DNA of 64,000 nucleotides, taken from NCBI RefSeq assembly GCF_900182695.1, contig NZ_FXTK01000003.1, forward strand, positions 124,001 through 188,000, given 5' to 3'. The stretch comes from Paracoccus laeviglucosivorans. GTDB taxonomy: Bacteria; Pseudomonadota; Alphaproteobacteria; Rhodobacterales; Rhodobacteraceae. A model generated the notes under the pieces. That model worked only from the letters and a program-made list of their open reading frames with translations. It had not been told where the DNA came from and did not search any database. Position 1 is the stretch's first letter. Each line of letters starts with the position of its first letter. Positions 44,395 through 54,323 of the stretch are shown here, one piece after another. The position numbers and the translations under genes were made by a program.

Positions 44395-46812
44395 TCAATG
44401 AGCGACCTTACTGCCGCCGCTGCCCTGATCGCGGGCCGCGGCGAGTCTACTGGCCTCGGCTGCCTCTTCGGCGGCTTCGTCCCATTCGATCGCCTCGGGC
44501 TTGCGGATCAACGCATGTGCCAGAACTTCGCGCACATGGCTGACCGGAATGATCTTTAGCCCTTCCTTCACATTGGCCGGAATGTCGGCCAAGTCTTTTT
44601 CGTTATCTGCCGGGATCAGCACCGTCTTGATGCCACCGCGCAAAGCGGCCAGCAGTTTTTCCTTGAGCCCGCCAATCGCCAGCGCATTGCCGCGCAGCGT
44701 GACCTCGCCCGTCATGGCGACATCCTTGCGGACCGGGATCTGCGTCAGCACCGACACGATCGAGGTGACCATGGCCAGACCAGCCGAAGGACCATCCTTG
44801 GGCGTCGCGCCTTCGGGCACGTGGACGTGGATGTCCACCGTTTCGAACTTGGTGGGCTTCACGCCGATTTCCGGGCTGATCGAGCGGACAAAGGACGACG
44901 CGGCATCGATCGATTCCTTCATCACCTCGCCCAGCTTGCCGGTCGTCTTCATGCGGCCCTTGCCGGGCAGTTTCAGCGCCTCGATCTGCAGCAGATCGCC
45001 GCCGACCTGTGTCCAGGCCAGCCCCGTGACCACGCCGACCTGATCGTCTTTTTCGGCCAGACCATAGCGGAAGCGGCGGACGCCCAGATATTCCTCGGCC
45101 TTTGCCTCATCCACGGCGACCGAGGTGACCTTACCTTTCAGGATTTCGGTCACGGCCTTGCGGGCCAGCTTGGCGATCTCACGCTCCAGCGACCGCACAC
45201 CGGCTTCGCGGGTGTAGTAGCGGATCACATGGGTCAAGGCTTCGTCGCTGACCGAGAATTCGCCCTTGCGAAGACCGTTGGCCGTGATCTGCTTGGACAG
45301 CAGGTGGTGGCGCGCGATCTCGCGTTTCTCATCCTCGGTATAGCCGGACAGCGAAATGATCTCCATGCGGTCCAGCAGGGGGCCGGGCATGTTATAGCTG
45401 TTGGCCGTGGTCACGAACATCACGTTCGACAGGTCGTATTCCACCTCAAGGTAGTGGTCCACGAACGTCGCGTTTTGTTCCGGGTCCAGCACCTCCAGCA
45501 TCGCCGAGGCCGGGTCGCCACGGAAATCCTGCCCCATCTTGTCGATCTCATCGAGCAGGATCAGCGGGTTCGTGGTCTTGGCCTTTTTCAGCGCCTGAAT
45601 GATCTTGCCGGGCATCGAGCCGATATAGGTCCGGCGGTGGCCGCGGATCTCGGATTCGTCGCGCACGCCGCCAAGGCTGATGCGGATGAATTCGCGACCC
45701 GTTGCCTTGGCGACCGAACGCCCCAGCGAGGTCTTGCCGACACCCGGAGGGCCGACGAGGCACAGGATCGGACCTTTCAGCTTGGCCGAACGGTTCTGCA
45801 CGGCCAGATATTCGACGATCCGTTCCTTGACCTTTTCAAGGCCATAGTGATCGGCGTCCAAAACCTCTTCTGCCTTGCCCAGATCCTTGCGGGTGCGCGA
45901 CTTCACGCCCCACGGCAGCGCCAGCAGCCAGTCCAGATAGTTGCGCGACACCGTGGCTTCGGCCGACATTGGCGACATCGACTTCAGCTTTTTCAGCTCG
46001 GCATCCGCCTTTTCGCGGGCTTCCTTGCTGAACTTGGTCGCGGCGATCTTTTCCTCAAGCTCGGTCAGCTCGTTCGAGCCATCCTCGCCATCGCCCAGTT
46101 CCTTCTGAATGGCCTTCATCTGCTCATTCAGATAGTATTCGCGCTGCGTCTTCTCCATCTGGGTCTTGACGCGAGATTTGATCTTCTTCTCGACCTGCAG
46201 CACGGACATTTCGCCCTGCATCAGGCCATAGACCTTTTCCAGACGCTCGGCAGTGTTCAGCGTCTCAAGCAATTCCTGCTTTTTATCCAGCGAGATACCC
46301 AGATGGCCGCTGACCAGATCGGCCAGACGCGCAGGTTCGCGCGCTTCGGCCACGGCCGAGACGACTTCTTCGGGGATGTTCTTGCGGACTTTGACGTAAC
46401 GCTCGAATTCCTCGGCCACGGCGCGGGTCAGCGCGGCGCGGGTATCGGGATCGCCATCCTCCTCGGAAAGCGGCTCGCAGCTGGCTTCGAAGTAATTTTC
46501 ATTCGACACGAAATCGGTGATCCGCACGCGCTCGCGCCCTTCGACCAGCACCTTGACGGTGCCATCGGGCAGCTTCAGCAGTTGCAGCACATTGGCCAGA
46601 ACGCCAGTGCGGAAGATTCCGTCATCTGCGGGCTCATCGACCGCAGCGTCTTTTTGCGCCGCAAGCAGGATCGGACGATCCTGCTCCATCACGGCTTCCA
46701 GTGCCCGAACGGATTTCTCGCGCCCCACGAAAAGCGGCACGATCATGTGCGGGAAAACCACAATGTCCCGCAACGGCAGGACGGGATGGGTGGTTTGGGC
46801 GAATTCGTTCAT
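44395..46812 (-). CDS. lon: ATP-dependent protease Lon
   Basis: AAA+ serine protease of the cytosol that degrades misfolded and regulatory proteins. 805 residues, normal. N-terminal substrate-binding domain (about 1-300), AAA+ domain with Walker [14 protein letters not shown] near residue 355 and Walker [15 protein letters not shown] near 420, then the protease domain. The catalytic serine is in [11 protein letters not shown] near 678 and the lysine in [14 protein letters not shown] near 720. It is the only gene in its unit, with an intrinsic terminator and GAGAAAGGAC before the start. Confidence 0.97.
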   Translation of the reverse strand: MNEFAQTTHPVLPLRDIVVFPHMIVPLFVGREKSVRALEAVMEQDRPILLAAQKDAAVDEPADDGIFRTGVLANVLQLLKLPDGTVKVLVEGRERVRITDFVSNENYFEASCEPLSEEDGDPDTRAALTRAVAEEFERYVKVRKNIPEEVVSAVAEAREPARLADLVSGHLGISLDKKQELLETLNTAERLEKVYGLMQGEMSVLQVEKKIKSRVKTQMEKTQREYYLNEQMKAIQKELGDGEDGSNELTELEEKIAATKFSKEAREKADAELKKLKSMSPMSAEATVSRNYLDWLLALPWGVKSRTRKDLGKAEEVLDADHYGLEKVKERIVEYLAVQNRSAKLKGPILCLVGPPGVGKTSLGRSVAKATGREFIRISLGGVRDESEIRGHRRTYIGSMPGKIIQALKKAKTTNPLILLDEIDKMGQDFRGDPASAMLEVLDPEQNATFVDHYLEVEYDLSNVMFVTTANSYNMPGPLLDRMEIISLSGYTEDEKREIARHHLLSKQITANGLRKGEFSVSDEALTHVIRYYTREAGVRSLEREIAKLARKAVTEILKGKVTSVAVDEAKAEEYLGVRRFRYGLAEKDDQVGVVTGLAWTQVGGDLLQIEALKLPGKGRMKTTGKLGEVMKESIDAASSFVRSISPEIGVKPTKFETVDIHVHVPEGATPKDGPSAGLAMVTSIVSVLTQIPVRKDVAMTGEVTLRGNALAIGGLKEKLLAALRGGIKTVLIPADNEKDLADIPANVKEGLKIIPVSHVREVLAHALIRKPEAIEWDEAAEEAAEASRLAAARDQGSGGSKVAH

Positions 46813-46957
46813 GGAATCAGTCCTTTCTCGCCAGAAGACGTGGCCCCGGAATAGGCAGCACAGGTCTCCTGCTTTGAGACAAGATAAGAAGGCCGGGCTT
46901 CGGGTTCAATGGCTTCTTGGTTCCCCCTCTGTTCGTTCGCTTTTTGCCAATGAAACA

Positions 46958-46980
46958 GGCCCCCGGCGGAACCGGGAGCC
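46958..46980 (-). terminator. terminator of the csbD gene
   Basis: Arms GGCCCCCGG (46958-46966) and CCGGGAGCC (46972-46980) with one mismatch, 36 bases past the csbD stop; followed on the minus strand by TGTTTCATTGG. Confidence 0.6.
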
Positions 46981-47015
46981 TTGCAATACTCCGAAACATG
47001 ATTGCTGCGTTCAGA

Positions 47016-47216
47016 TCAGACTTTTTCGCGGAAGAAATCGTCCACCTGACGTTCGGCCTCTTCCTTGGTCCAGCCGTATTTCTCTTGCAGCTTGCCTTCC
47101 AGACGGTCGCGGCGTCCGCCCATTTCGGTCAGTTCATCATCGGTCAGGTCGCCCCATTTCTCTTTCACGGAGCCTTTGACCTGATTCCATTTGCCTTCGA
47201 TAATATCCCAGTTCAT
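47016..47216 (-). CDS. CsbD-family small stress protein
   Basis: 66 residues from ATG 47216 (AAGGA eight bases upstream); the much longer open frame upstream is not coding. MNWDIIEGKWNQVKGSVKEK at the N-terminus is the CsbD signature, and the rest (GDLTDDELTEMGGRRDRLEG) is a charged helical stretch. CsbD-like proteins are abundant general-stress proteins of unknown mechanism. It sits between lon and a glycosyltransferase, each in its own unit. Confidence 0.92.
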   Translation of the reverse strand: MNWDIIEGKWNQVKGSVKEKWGDLTDDELTEMGGRRDRLEGKLQEKYGWTKEEAERQVDDFFREKV

Positions 47217-47331
47217 CGCGCATTCCTTTCCGTTGCTGGATCGTTTGCGATCATGGAAAGAAAACGCCCGCGACCGGGTGGGGTTCCAGCCGTTTCGCAC
47301 CAGACAATCACGCCCGCGCGAGGTGTGCTGG

Positions 47332-48150
47332 TCAACCGGCGACCAGATCGGACAGCACGCCAGCGGAAAGGAACGGGAAATCGCGTTGCAGGATGCGGGC
47401 GAAACGCGCGTCATCCATTGGTGCGATGCCCGCCACGGCATTTTCGCGGATTTCCAGCGAATCGTGCCCGGAAAACTTGGTTTGCAACGATCCATAAGGC
47501 ACGGGGTCGCACAGGCTGGGAAAGCGGCGCCCCAGCCCATAATGGCCAAAGGCAAAGATCGGCTTGCGATCCGGCAGACGCGCCGCGACCCCTGCCCCGT
47601 GGAACGGTTTCAGCAGCTCATATCGTTGCAGCCCGTTGCCGTAGTGCGTCGCCAGCAAGGCACGCGGCAGCGAATAGGCAAAGGCCGCATAATCGCGCAT
47701 GACGACCGACGCACGGCGAAGACGGGCGATGTAATCCACCGACAGGCAATCATCATCATCCAGGCGGAACTGCACCAGCGGGCCGGGATATTCCGCCAGC
47801 ACGGATTGCAAGGCACGCCCGATGTCGTTGGCGTCCGAGACCCGCAACTCGGCCTGCGGCACCGCATCACACAGCGACCGAAGCCGCGCCAGCCATTCCG
47901 GCGGCAATTCGGGCGAGGTCAGGACCAGAAAGCGAAAATCACCATCCGTCTGCGCCGCGACCGAGGGCAGCGTCAGCGTCTCGAAGCTGCGAAAGCGTGC
48001 CACCAGACGTTCGGTCCGGTATAGTGCGCGGGCGACGTCCTGGCGTGCCGCCTCCTGCTCGGGCGAATCCGGTGCGGTGCCTTTATAAGCACCCCAATCC
48101 CCCCGCCCCAGAAAGGAAAATCGGCAAATGCCAAGAATGGGTTCAGCCAA
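47332..48150 (-). CDS. putative rhamnosyltransferase-like glycosyltransferase
   Basis: 272 residues. Begins at TTG 48150 directly after an in-frame stop, without a good ribosome-binding site, so the start is unsure. The MAEPILGICRFSFLGRGDWG beginning, the RFRSFETLTLPSVAAQTDGDFRFLVLTS stretch and the acidic QFRLDDDDCLSVDYI motif near residue 130 (nucleotide-sugar metal binding) match the family annotated as putative rhamnosyl transferases. Acceptor and pathway unknown; no polysaccharide cluster is adjacent. Confidence 0.8.
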   Translation of the reverse strand: MAEPILGICRFSFLGRGDWGAYKGTAPDSPEQEAARQDVARALYRTERLVARFRSFETLTLPSVAAQTDGDFRFLVLTSPELPPEWLARLRSLCDAVPQAELRVSDANDIGRALQSVLAEYPGPLVQFRLDDDDCLSVDYIARLRRASVVMRDYAAFAYSLPRALLATHYGNGLQRYELLKPFHGAGVAARLPDRKPIFAFGHYGLGRRFPSLCDPVPYGSLQTKFSGHDSLEIRENAVAGIAPMDDARFARILQRDFPFLSAGVLSDLVAG

Positions 48151-48221
48151 TTAAGCAATACCTTGCGGGGAAAATCGAAGCCAATTCCAATCAACGGCGC
48201 CGCGCGCCGCATATGGTATTG

Positions 48222-48305
48222 TGGTACCCGAGGTCGGACTCGAACCGACATGCCTTGCGGCGGCGGATTTTGAATCCGCTACGTCTACCATTCCGTCACT
48301 CGGGC
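48222..48305 (-). tRNA. tRNA-Leu (CAA)
   Basis: 84 bases including CCA. Acceptor GCCCGAG pairs with CTCGGGT; anticodon stem GCGGA/TCCGC with loop TTCAAAA, anticodon CAA; long variable arm of the leucine class; T-loop GGTTCGAGTCC. It lies between the glycosyltransferase and lipA on the same strand. Confidence 0.95.
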
Positions 48306-48355
48306 CTTCTGCATTCCGCCCTAAGGCGCAATGCGGGGGTTTGCAAGGGGTCGGA

Positions 48356-49312
48356 TCAGGCCCGGCCCAGTTTCTTCAGGCGCGCGTCGCGCAATTGCGC
48401 GAAATCGTCGCCTGCATGATACGAAGAACGCGTCAAAGGCGTTGCCGACACCATCAGGAAGCCCTTGCCATAGGCGGCCTTTTCATAGCCCGCGAATTCT
48501 TCGGGCGTGACGAAACGGTCCACGCGGTGGTGCTTGGGCGTCGGCTGCAGATATTGCCCGATGGTCATAAAGTCGATGTCGGCAGCGCGCATGTCATCCA
48601 TGACCTGCAGGACGCTTTGCCGATCCTCGCCCAGTCCGACCATGATGCCCGACTTGGTGAACATCGCGGGGTCCAGTTCCTTGACCTTTTGCAGCAGGCG
48701 CAGCGAGTGGAAGTAGCGCGCACCGGGCCGCACGGTGGTGTAAAGATGCGGCACCGTCTCAAGGTTGTGGTTGAAAACGTCGGGACGTGCCTCGACCACG
48801 GTTTCCAACGCGCCGGGCTTGGATTTCAGGAAATCCGGGGTCAGCACCTCGATGGTCGAGGAAGGTGAGCGATGACGAATCGCGCGGATGGTCTGGGCAA
48901 AGTGATCAGCGCCGCCATCGTCCAGATCGTCGCGATCGACCGAGGTGATGACCACATGGTTCAGCCCCAGCTTTTGCACGGCATGGGCGACGCGGCCCGG
49001 CTCGAACACGTCCAGCGCATTGGGCTTGCCGGTGGCAACGTTGCAGAAGGTGCAGCCGCGCGTGCAGATCTCGCCCATGATCATCATGGTGGCGTGGCCT
49101 TGGGACCAGCATTCACCGACGTTCGGGCAGCCGGCTTCCTCGCAGACGGTGGACAGGCGGTTTTCCCGCATGATGTCGCGGGTCTGCTTGTAGCCTTCCG
49201 AAGTCGGCGCCTTGACCCGGATCCAGGAAGGCTTCTTTGGCTGTTCCTGATCGGGCCGGTGGGCCTTTTCGGGATGGCGTTGATCGGGCATCCGAAGATC
49301 GCGCAAGGTCAT
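48356..49312 (-). CDS. lipA: lipoyl synthase
   Basis: Radical-SAM enzyme that inserts two sulfurs into protein-bound octanoyl chains to make lipoyl cofactor for PDH, OGDH and GCV. 318 residues from ATG 49312 (AAAGGACC upstream). Auxiliary cluster Cys57, Cys62, Cys68 ([12 protein letters not shown]), radical-SAM Cys83, Cys87, Cys90 (CTRGCTFC), and the C-terminal RSSYHAGD whose serine ligates the auxiliary cluster. Fully intact. Confidence 0.97.
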   Translation of the reverse strand: MTLRDLRMPDQRHPEKAHRPDQEQPKKPSWIRVKAPTSEGYKQTRDIMRENRLSTVCEEAGCPNVGECWSQGHATMMIMGEICTRGCTFCNVATGKPNALDVFEPGRVAHAVQKLGLNHVVITSVDRDDLDDGGADHFAQTIRAIRHRSPSSTIEVLTPDFLKSKPGALETVVEARPDVFNHNLETVPHLYTTVRPGARYFHSLRLLQKVKELDPAMFTKSGIMVGLGEDRQSVLQVMDDMRAADIDFMTIGQYLQPTPKHHRVDRFVTPEEFAGYEKAAYGKGFLMVSATPLTRSSYHAGDDFAQLRDARLKKLGRA

Positions 49313-49383
49313 GGTCCTTTCGGTCGCGGTTCCATGACAGATAGACCCTCATATCCCGGAACGCAACGCCATGCCGATATGCG

Positions 49384-49412
49384 AAAAAGGCGGGGATCGA
49401 CCCCGCCTTTTC
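49384..49412 (-). terminator. intrinsic terminator between terC and lipA
   Basis: Arms AAAAGGCGGGG (49385-49395) and CCCCGCCTTTT (49401-49411) with a five-base loop and A/T-runs on both sides; works for terC on the minus strand. Confidence 0.85.
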
Positions 49413-49453
49413 ATCTTTGTGACCGGGCCACAGGCCCGCGTCGGAAAAGGGCC

Positions 49454-50200
49454 TCAATGGCCCGCGTTCCGGCGCGCCTTCCTGCCGTTTCTGGCCCACA
49501 TGTTCAGCGCCTCGACGATGGCCGAGAACGCCATGGCCGCGTAGATATAGCCTTTGGGCACATGCACCCCGAAGCCTTCGGCGATCAGCGTTGTGCCGAT
49601 CAGCAGCAGGAACGACAGGGCCAGCATCACGATGGTCGGGTTCTTCTCGATGAAGTTCGCCAGCGGGTTCGCGGCCAGCAGCATCACCGTGACGGCGGCG
49701 ACGACGGCCACCACCATGATCTCGACATGCGGGGTCATGCCGACCGCCGTGATGATGCTGTCGATCGAAAAGACCAGATCCAGCACAAGGATCTGCACGA
49801 TCGCGGCGCCAAAGGTGGCCGTGGCCGTGCCCACCATGCTGTCCTCGTGATCGGTGGGATCGACGTGGTGGTGGATTTCCTTGGTCGCCTTCCAGACCAG
49901 AAACAGGCCGCCCGCGATCAGGATCAGATCCTTCCACGACAATTCGTTGCCAAGGATGGTTATGACGGGTTCGGTCAGCCGGACGATCCATGCGACCGTC
50001 GCCAGCAGGCCAAGCCGCATGATCAGCGCAAGACCGATGCCGATGCGGCGGGCGCGTTCGCGCTGCGACTCGGGCAGCTTGTTCGTCAGGATCGAGATGA
50101 AGATAAGGTTGTCGATGCCAAGAACCACCTCCATGACCACAAGCGTGGCCAGCGCCACCCAGGCGGCGGGGTCCTGCATCAGGGCAAGAATATTCTCCAT
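49454..50200 (-). CDS. TerC-family integral membrane protein
   Basis: 248 residues, seven to eight hydrophobic segments, start ATG 50200 behind [25 protein letters not shown] near residue 25 and [16 protein letters not shown] near 140 each carry the acidic residue in a membrane helix that marks TerC/Alx. Relatives export or handle Mn2+ and support folding of secreted proteins; tellurite resistance is historic. An Mn-sensing yybP-ykoY riboswitch often precedes such genes; I did not recognise one in 50201-50395. Divergent from a peroxiredoxin. Confidence 0.9.
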   Translation of the reverse strand: MENILALMQDPAAWVALATLVVMEVVLGIDNLIFISILTNKLPESQRERARRIGIGLALIMRLGLLATVAWIVRLTEPVITILGNELSWKDLILIAGGLFLVWKATKEIHHHVDPTDHEDSMVGTATATFGAAIVQILVLDLVFSIDSIITAVGMTPHVEIMVVAVVAAVTVMLLAANPLANFIEKNPTIVMLALSFLLLIGTTLIAEGFGVHVPKGYIYAAMAFSAIVEALNMWARNGRKARRNAGH

Positions 50201-50395
50201 TGGTCCTTTTCCGGTTTCAGGTCCGCGACATGCGTGACGTCAAACCCCTAATACGGCATGGCTTGTTTAGGTTCCATGTCGCTTGTACGGAACATGCTGC
50301 CATGCGGCGTTGCGCATTCTGCGTCGCGGCACTAGGTTGCGCGCGAACAGCCGCAAAGAGGCGCGGGACCGCCCGCGCCGAACCAGGAGAATGAC

Positions 50396-50941
50396 ATGCA
50401 AATCGGTAACAAACTGCCGCAAGTGACCTTCCGCACCCGCGTCCGCGACGAATCCATCGAGGGGCCGAACCCCTATCGCTGGCAGGACGTGACCAGCGAC
50501 GAATATTTTGCGGGCAAGCGCGTCATCCTGTTCTCGTTGCCGGGTGCGTTCACGCCCACCTGTTCGACCTACCAACTGCCGGGCTTTGAAAAATCGGCTG
50601 CGGAAATGGCGGGTCTGGGCATCGACGCGATCTACTGTATGTCGGTCAACGACAGCTTCGTGATGAACCAGTGGGCCAAGTCGCAGAACCTTGAAAACGT
50701 CTCGGTCATCCCGGACGGCTCGGGCGAATTCACCGACAAGATCGGTATGCTGGTGCGCAAGGACAATCTGGGCTTCGGCGCGCGCAGCTGGCGCTATGCC
50801 GCCGTCGTCAAAGACGGCGTCATCGAAGCATGGTTCGAAGAGCCGGGCCGCTGCGACGATTGCGGCGACGACCCCTACAGCGAAACCTCGCCCGAAACGG
50901 TCATGGCTTGGCTGAAGGCCAATGCAAACGTGGCTGCATGA
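50396..50941 (+). CDS. peroxiredoxin (Prx5-like, redoxin fold)
   Basis: Thiol peroxidase that reduces H2O2 and organic peroxides. 181 residues from ATG 50396 (CAGGAGAATGAC upstream). The peroxidatic cysteine is Cys56 in PGAFTPTCS, with Cys81 in IYCMSVND as another conserved position. A C-terminal CDDCGDD motif gives two more cysteines, one a possible resolving cysteine. The Prx5 group is cytosolic and accepts electrons from glutaredoxin or thioredoxin. Ends in an intrinsic terminator. Confidence 0.93.
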   Translation: MQIGNKLPQVTFRTRVRDESIEGPNPYRWQDVTSDEYFAGKRVILFSLPGAFTPTCSTYQLPGFEKSAAEMAGLGIDAIYCMSVNDSFVMNQWAKSQNLENVSVIPDGSGEFTDKIGMLVRKDNLGFGARSWRYAAVVKDGVIEAWFEEPGRCDDCGDDPYSETSPETVMAWLKANANVAA

Positions 50942-50967
50942 TCGGCTGCAAGCTGCATCTACATGCG

Positions 50968-50996
50968 AAAGGGCGCCCGGTCTGGGCGCCCTTTTT
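50968..50996 (+). terminator. intrinsic terminator of the peroxiredoxin gene
   Basis: Arms AAAGGGCGCCC (50968-50978) and GGGCGCCCTTT (50984-50994) with a five-base loop, followed by two more T. Works in both directions, for the convergent DUF6456 gene too. Confidence 0.9.
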
Positions 50997-51017
50997 CGTT
51001 TACAGCGTTCCGGCGCG

Positions 51018-52211
51018 TCAGCCGATCAACGGCGCGCCCAGGCCATAGTTTTCGCGGTAATGCCGCTCCAGCCGCATCAGCGCCAGCCGCAGCACGATCT
51101 TGCCCGAACGTGCCGACCATCCCAGCCGCCGCTCGGTCATCTCGATCCCTTCCAGAAAACAGCAGACGCGCAGGCACATATCGCCCAGCCCCGGACCCAA
51201 CTCGCGCAGCGCCGAGGCGACGCGGTTGCGCGCACTGTCCGAACCGCCACCAAAGCCCGCCCCGCCCCGAGACACATCCACGCCCGAGGTCAGAAAGCCG
51301 TCCCAGTTCTGCGTGACACGCGGCCCCATCTGCGCCAGCTCGAAATCCTCGCGCAGCCGCTCGCCGGCCGACACCATGCCGGCGGTCAGGAACGGGCTGC
51401 CATCCGGCTCGCGTCGGCGGGCCAGCATCAGCAGCGGGCTTTCCGCGATGTTGATGCGCGCGCGGCGGCGACGGCCGTCTTCGGGATCGTTGATTTCACG
51501 CGCGTCCCAGATGCGATGCTTGTCGGCATGATCAAACCCTGCGGCTTCTTCGGCCATGCCGGCGGTCTTGGGTTGCACTGGCTCGGCCAAAGCGAAATCC
51601 CGGCCCTGCGGCAATGGCCCGCCACGACGCGCGGCCAGCAGACCCCGCAGCGCCTCGCGCCCCTGCGACGAAATCACATAGCGCCCCATCCGCCCTTGCG
51701 CGACAAGCTGGACCCATCCGCGGATCGCCATATGTTCGGCCAGCGCGCGGTCAAGGATCGCGGTGCGGATTTCGTCGCGGACCACGATGGCCTTGTCCAT
51801 GCCATCGGCCACGACAAGCTGCGCGCCGGGTTCGGCAAGGCGGCGCAGAATGCGGGCGATCAGGTTCATGCCGGTGCGCCCCAGCGCCACCCCTTCGGTT
51901 CCCGGAGCGGCGGGCTGCGGCTGCAGCGCCGCGCGTTCCACGCCCTGATCGACCAGCGGATCGTCGCGCCGCATCTCGAACCGGCGAATGCGGCGCATGA
52001 CGGTCGAGGCGTGGCAACCCAGATCGCGGGCGATGGCGCGGATCGACTCGCCGCCTTCGACATGACGCAGATACAGACCCAGATCGCCGTCATTTTCTGC
52101 ATCGGGGGCTGCGATGGGCTGTTCAGGCGCGTCGCCCAGCTTGACGCGCAGATCGCCGGGAAGCCCGGCCAGCATCGCGCCATGGGCGAACTCTCCCGTC
52201 TGAATCGTCAT
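51018..52211 (-). CDS. DUF6456 helix-turn-helix protein
   Basis: 397 residues from ATG 52211 (AAGGAAAG upstream). N-terminal helix-turn-helix at about residues 45-80 (ESIRAIARDLGCHASTVMRRIRRFE), which looks like a Cro/Xre or resolvase-type DNA-binding unit. The C-terminal half has the DUF6456 region, from GRRRRARINIAESPLLMLARRR to GEGLGD-like residues ending in RLALMRLERHYRENYG. Found in Rhodobacterales, function not established; DNA-binding regulator is the natural guess. It faces away from the DUF6477 gene, a pairing I associate with this order. Confidence 0.82.
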   Translation of the reverse strand: MTIQTGEFAHGAMLAGLPGDLRVKLGDAPEQPIAAPDAENDGDLGLYLRHVEGGESIRAIARDLGCHASTVMRRIRRFEMRRDDPLVDQGVERAALQPQPAAPGTEGVALGRTGMNLIARILRRLAEPGAQLVVADGMDKAIVVRDEIRTAILDRALAEHMAIRGWVQLVAQGRMGRYVISSQGREALRGLLAARRGGPLPQGRDFALAEPVQPKTAGMAEEAAGFDHADKHRIWDAREINDPEDGRRRRARINIAESPLLMLARRREPDGSPFLTAGMVSAGERLREDFELAQMGPRVTQNWDGFLTSGVDVSRGGAGFGGGSDSARNRVASALRELGPGLGDMCLRVCCFLEGIEMTERRLGWSARSGKIVLRLALMRLERHYRENYGLGAPLIG

Positions 52212-52414
52212 GGTCTTTCCTTCGTTTCCTAAGGGAGAGCGGATCGGCACTCACCCATCAATTTGCCCGAGACTGTGGGCCCGGCTTCCGATGGTTGAGT
52301 ATTTGCTAAGAATTCCTAATGAATCCTTGCCAAGCCGCGCGGAGCTTGCCCGCTGCGCGCAACACACGTTCCAGTTGCAGATATTCCGCTGGCCACCCCT
52401 TCAGGAGCTTGCCC

Positions 52415-52759
52415 ATGATGATGCAGCCGAACGTGATCTTTTTTCAGCCCCGCCCGCGCCAACCCGGCTTTCGCCGCCCGCGGGTGCTGGTGCAGGCCGC
52501 ACGGATCGGGCTTCGCGGATGGAACCGCGACCGTGACCTGCGCCGGTTGCTACGGTGCGAGGAACTGCCGATGACAGGCGCAGCCCTGCCCCGGCTGCGC
52601 ACCGAAGAAGAGCGGCTGAACCACGCCCGTTGCGAAAGGCAGGCCGATTACGACCTGCAACGCCACGTGCTTTTGCTTATCGCGATCATGGCAGAAACGG
52701 CTGCGGCTGCGCCGCGCCCGGTCATTTTCCCCGGAACAGCGATCCAAGCACGCCCCTGA
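52415..52759 (+). CDS. DUF6477 family protein
   Basis: 114 residues from ATG 52415 (CAGGAG seven bases upstream); the open frame begins earlier, at 52319, but lacks a site. RRPRVLVQAARIGLRGWNRDRDLRRLL and the later TEEERLNHARCERQADYDLQRHVLLLIAIMAE helix match a small family seen in Rhodobacterales; function is unknown. The three consecutive ATG codons at 52415-52423 make the exact start uncertain by two residues. It overlaps the end of the HerA-like gene by 38 bp tail to tail. Confidence 0.8.
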   Translation: MMMQPNVIFFQPRPRQPGFRRPRVLVQAARIGLRGWNRDRDLRRLLRCEELPMTGAALPRLRTEEERLNHARCERQADYDLQRHVLLLIAIMAETAAAAPRPVIFPGTAIQARP

Positions 52760-54323
52760 CCAGCGCCTGTCCGGTCTTGGTGCCCAATTGCCGCGCAAGG
52801 CTTTTGCCGAAAGCCGTGGCGATGGTGTCGCTTGATGACGCCCGGCTGGTGCGCTGACGTGGCGCAGGCGCTTCGTCCCGGATCTGGATCGAGGCGTCAT
52901 AGCGCCGTCCCCGGTTGTGTTCGCGCGGGATGGCAAAGATGTCGTCGTTCCCCTTGGCCGTGCCGGTTTCCGCCGCAGCCTTGTCGGCGGCCTCCTGCGC
53001 GGCAAGCTCGGCCCGCTTGGCCAGCAATTCGGCAGCGGATTCGCGGTCCAGCGACTTGCCATATTTCAGGCCCATCGGTGAGGCGGCGATGATTGCCGCA
53101 CGTTCGGCATCGGTGATCGGACCGTTCTGCGCCAATGGCGGGCGGATCAGCGTGCGCTGCGCAATACCGGGCACGCCCTTGGCTTCCAGAAGCGAGGTCA
53201 CCGCCTCACCCGTGCCGACCGCCTGAATGGCCTCGGCTATATCGAAATCCAGGTTCGGACGATAGTTCTGGGCGGCCAGCCGCAGCGCCTTTTGATCCTT
53301 GGCGGTAAAGGCGCGCAGCGCGTGCTGCACGCGGTTGCCAAGCTGTCCCAGCACCGATTCCGGCAGATCGGCGGGGTTCTGGCTGATGAACCAGATGCTG
53401 ACGCCCTTGGACCGGATCAGCCGCGCCACCTGTTCGATCTTGTCGATCAGCGCGGCGGGGGCATCGTCGAATAGCAGATGCGCCTCGTCGAAGAAAAAGG
53501 CGATGCGCGGTTTGTCGGGATCGCCCACCTCGGGCAGCTGCTCGAACAGTTCGGACATCAGCCACAAAAGGAATGTCGCGTATAGCCGGGGCGAGTTCAT
53601 CAGCTTTTCCGCCGACAGGATATTCACCATCCCCTTGCCCGAAGCGTCCAGCCGCATCATGTCGGCCAGTTCCAGCGCCGGTTCCCCGAACAGCAGGTTG
53701 CCCCCCTCGTTCTCCAGCACCATCAGCGCGCGCTGGATCGCGCCCACCGATGCGGTCGAGACATTGCCATATTTCAGGCTAAGATCCTTGGCGTTCTGGC
53801 CGACCCAGACCAGCATGGCCTGCAAGTCCTTCATGTCCAGCAGCGCCAGACCTTCTTCGTCCGCCACGCGGAACGCGATGTTCAGCACGCCTTCCTGCGC
53901 ATCGGTCAGGTTCATCAGCCGCGACAGCAGCAGCGGCCCCATCTCGGCAGGCGTAGTGCGGACAGGATGGCCACGCTCACCCCAGATGTCCCAGAACGTG
54001 ACCGGAAAAGCCTGATAGTCCAGCGTGATGCCAATCTGCGTCGCGCGTTTCTGGAAAGGTTCGTTCAGCGGCGCGTCAACGCTGCCCGCTTTTGCGATTC
54101 CCGCCAGATCGCCTTTCACATCCGACAGGAAAACTGGGATGCCTGCGCGCGAAAACGATTCGGCCAGCGTCTGCAGCGTCACGGTTTTGCCGGTCCCGGT
54201 GGCGCCCGCAATCAGGCCGTGGCGGTTTGCGTATTTCAGCAGCAGCTTTTGCTGGGTCGCGTAATCCGCGCCGCCACCCCCGACGACCACGGTTCCAGCA
54301 TCCAGATCGACGATATCGGCCAT
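52722..54323 (-). CDS. HerA/VirB4-like helicase-type ATPase (DUF853)
   Basis: 533 residues. I choose ATG 54323, preceded by CCGAGGGAC, over the longer frame. P-loop AGATGTGKTVT at residues 39-49, Walker B RIAFFFDEAHLLFDD near residue 250, then arginine-finger-like and sensor segments (GVSIWFISQNPADLPESVLGQLGNRVQHALRAFTAKDQKA). The family is annotated as DUF853 or HerA-like helicase; it may move DNA or proteins, but its role is unknown. The C-terminus (about 440-533) is a basic, coiled tail. Confidence 0.9.
   Translation of the reverse strand: MADIVDLDAGTVVVGGGGADYATQQKLLLKYANRHGLIAGATGTGKTVTLQTLAESFSRAGIPVFLSDVKGDLAGIAKAGSVDAPLNEPFQKRATQIGITLDYQAFPVTFWDIWGERGHPVRTTPAEMGPLLLSRLMNLTDAQEGVLNIAFRVADEEGLALLDMKDLQAMLVWVGQNAKDLSLKYGNVSTASVGAIQRALMVLENEGGNLLFGEPALELADMMRLDASGKGMVNILSAEKLMNSPRLYATFLLWLMSELFEQLPEVGDPDKPRIAFFFDEAHLLFDDAPAALIDKIEQVARLIRSKGVSIWFISQNPADLPESVLGQLGNRVQHALRAFTAKDQKALRLAAQNYRPNLDFDIAEAIQAVGTGEAVTSLLEAKGVPGIAQRTLIRPPLAQNGPITDAERAAIIAASPMGLKYGKSLDRESAAELLAKRAELAAQEAADKAAAETGTAKGNDDIFAIPREHNRGRRYDASIQIRDEAPAPRQRTSRASSSDTIATAFGKSLARQLGTKTGQALVRGVLGSLFRGK

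Noticed and set aside
44821-46854. 677-codon open frame on the plus strand
   Set aside because: Antisense to lon.
50201-50395. yybP-ykoY manganese riboswitch before terC
   Set aside because: Expected conserved loops were not recognised; no structure strong enough to call.
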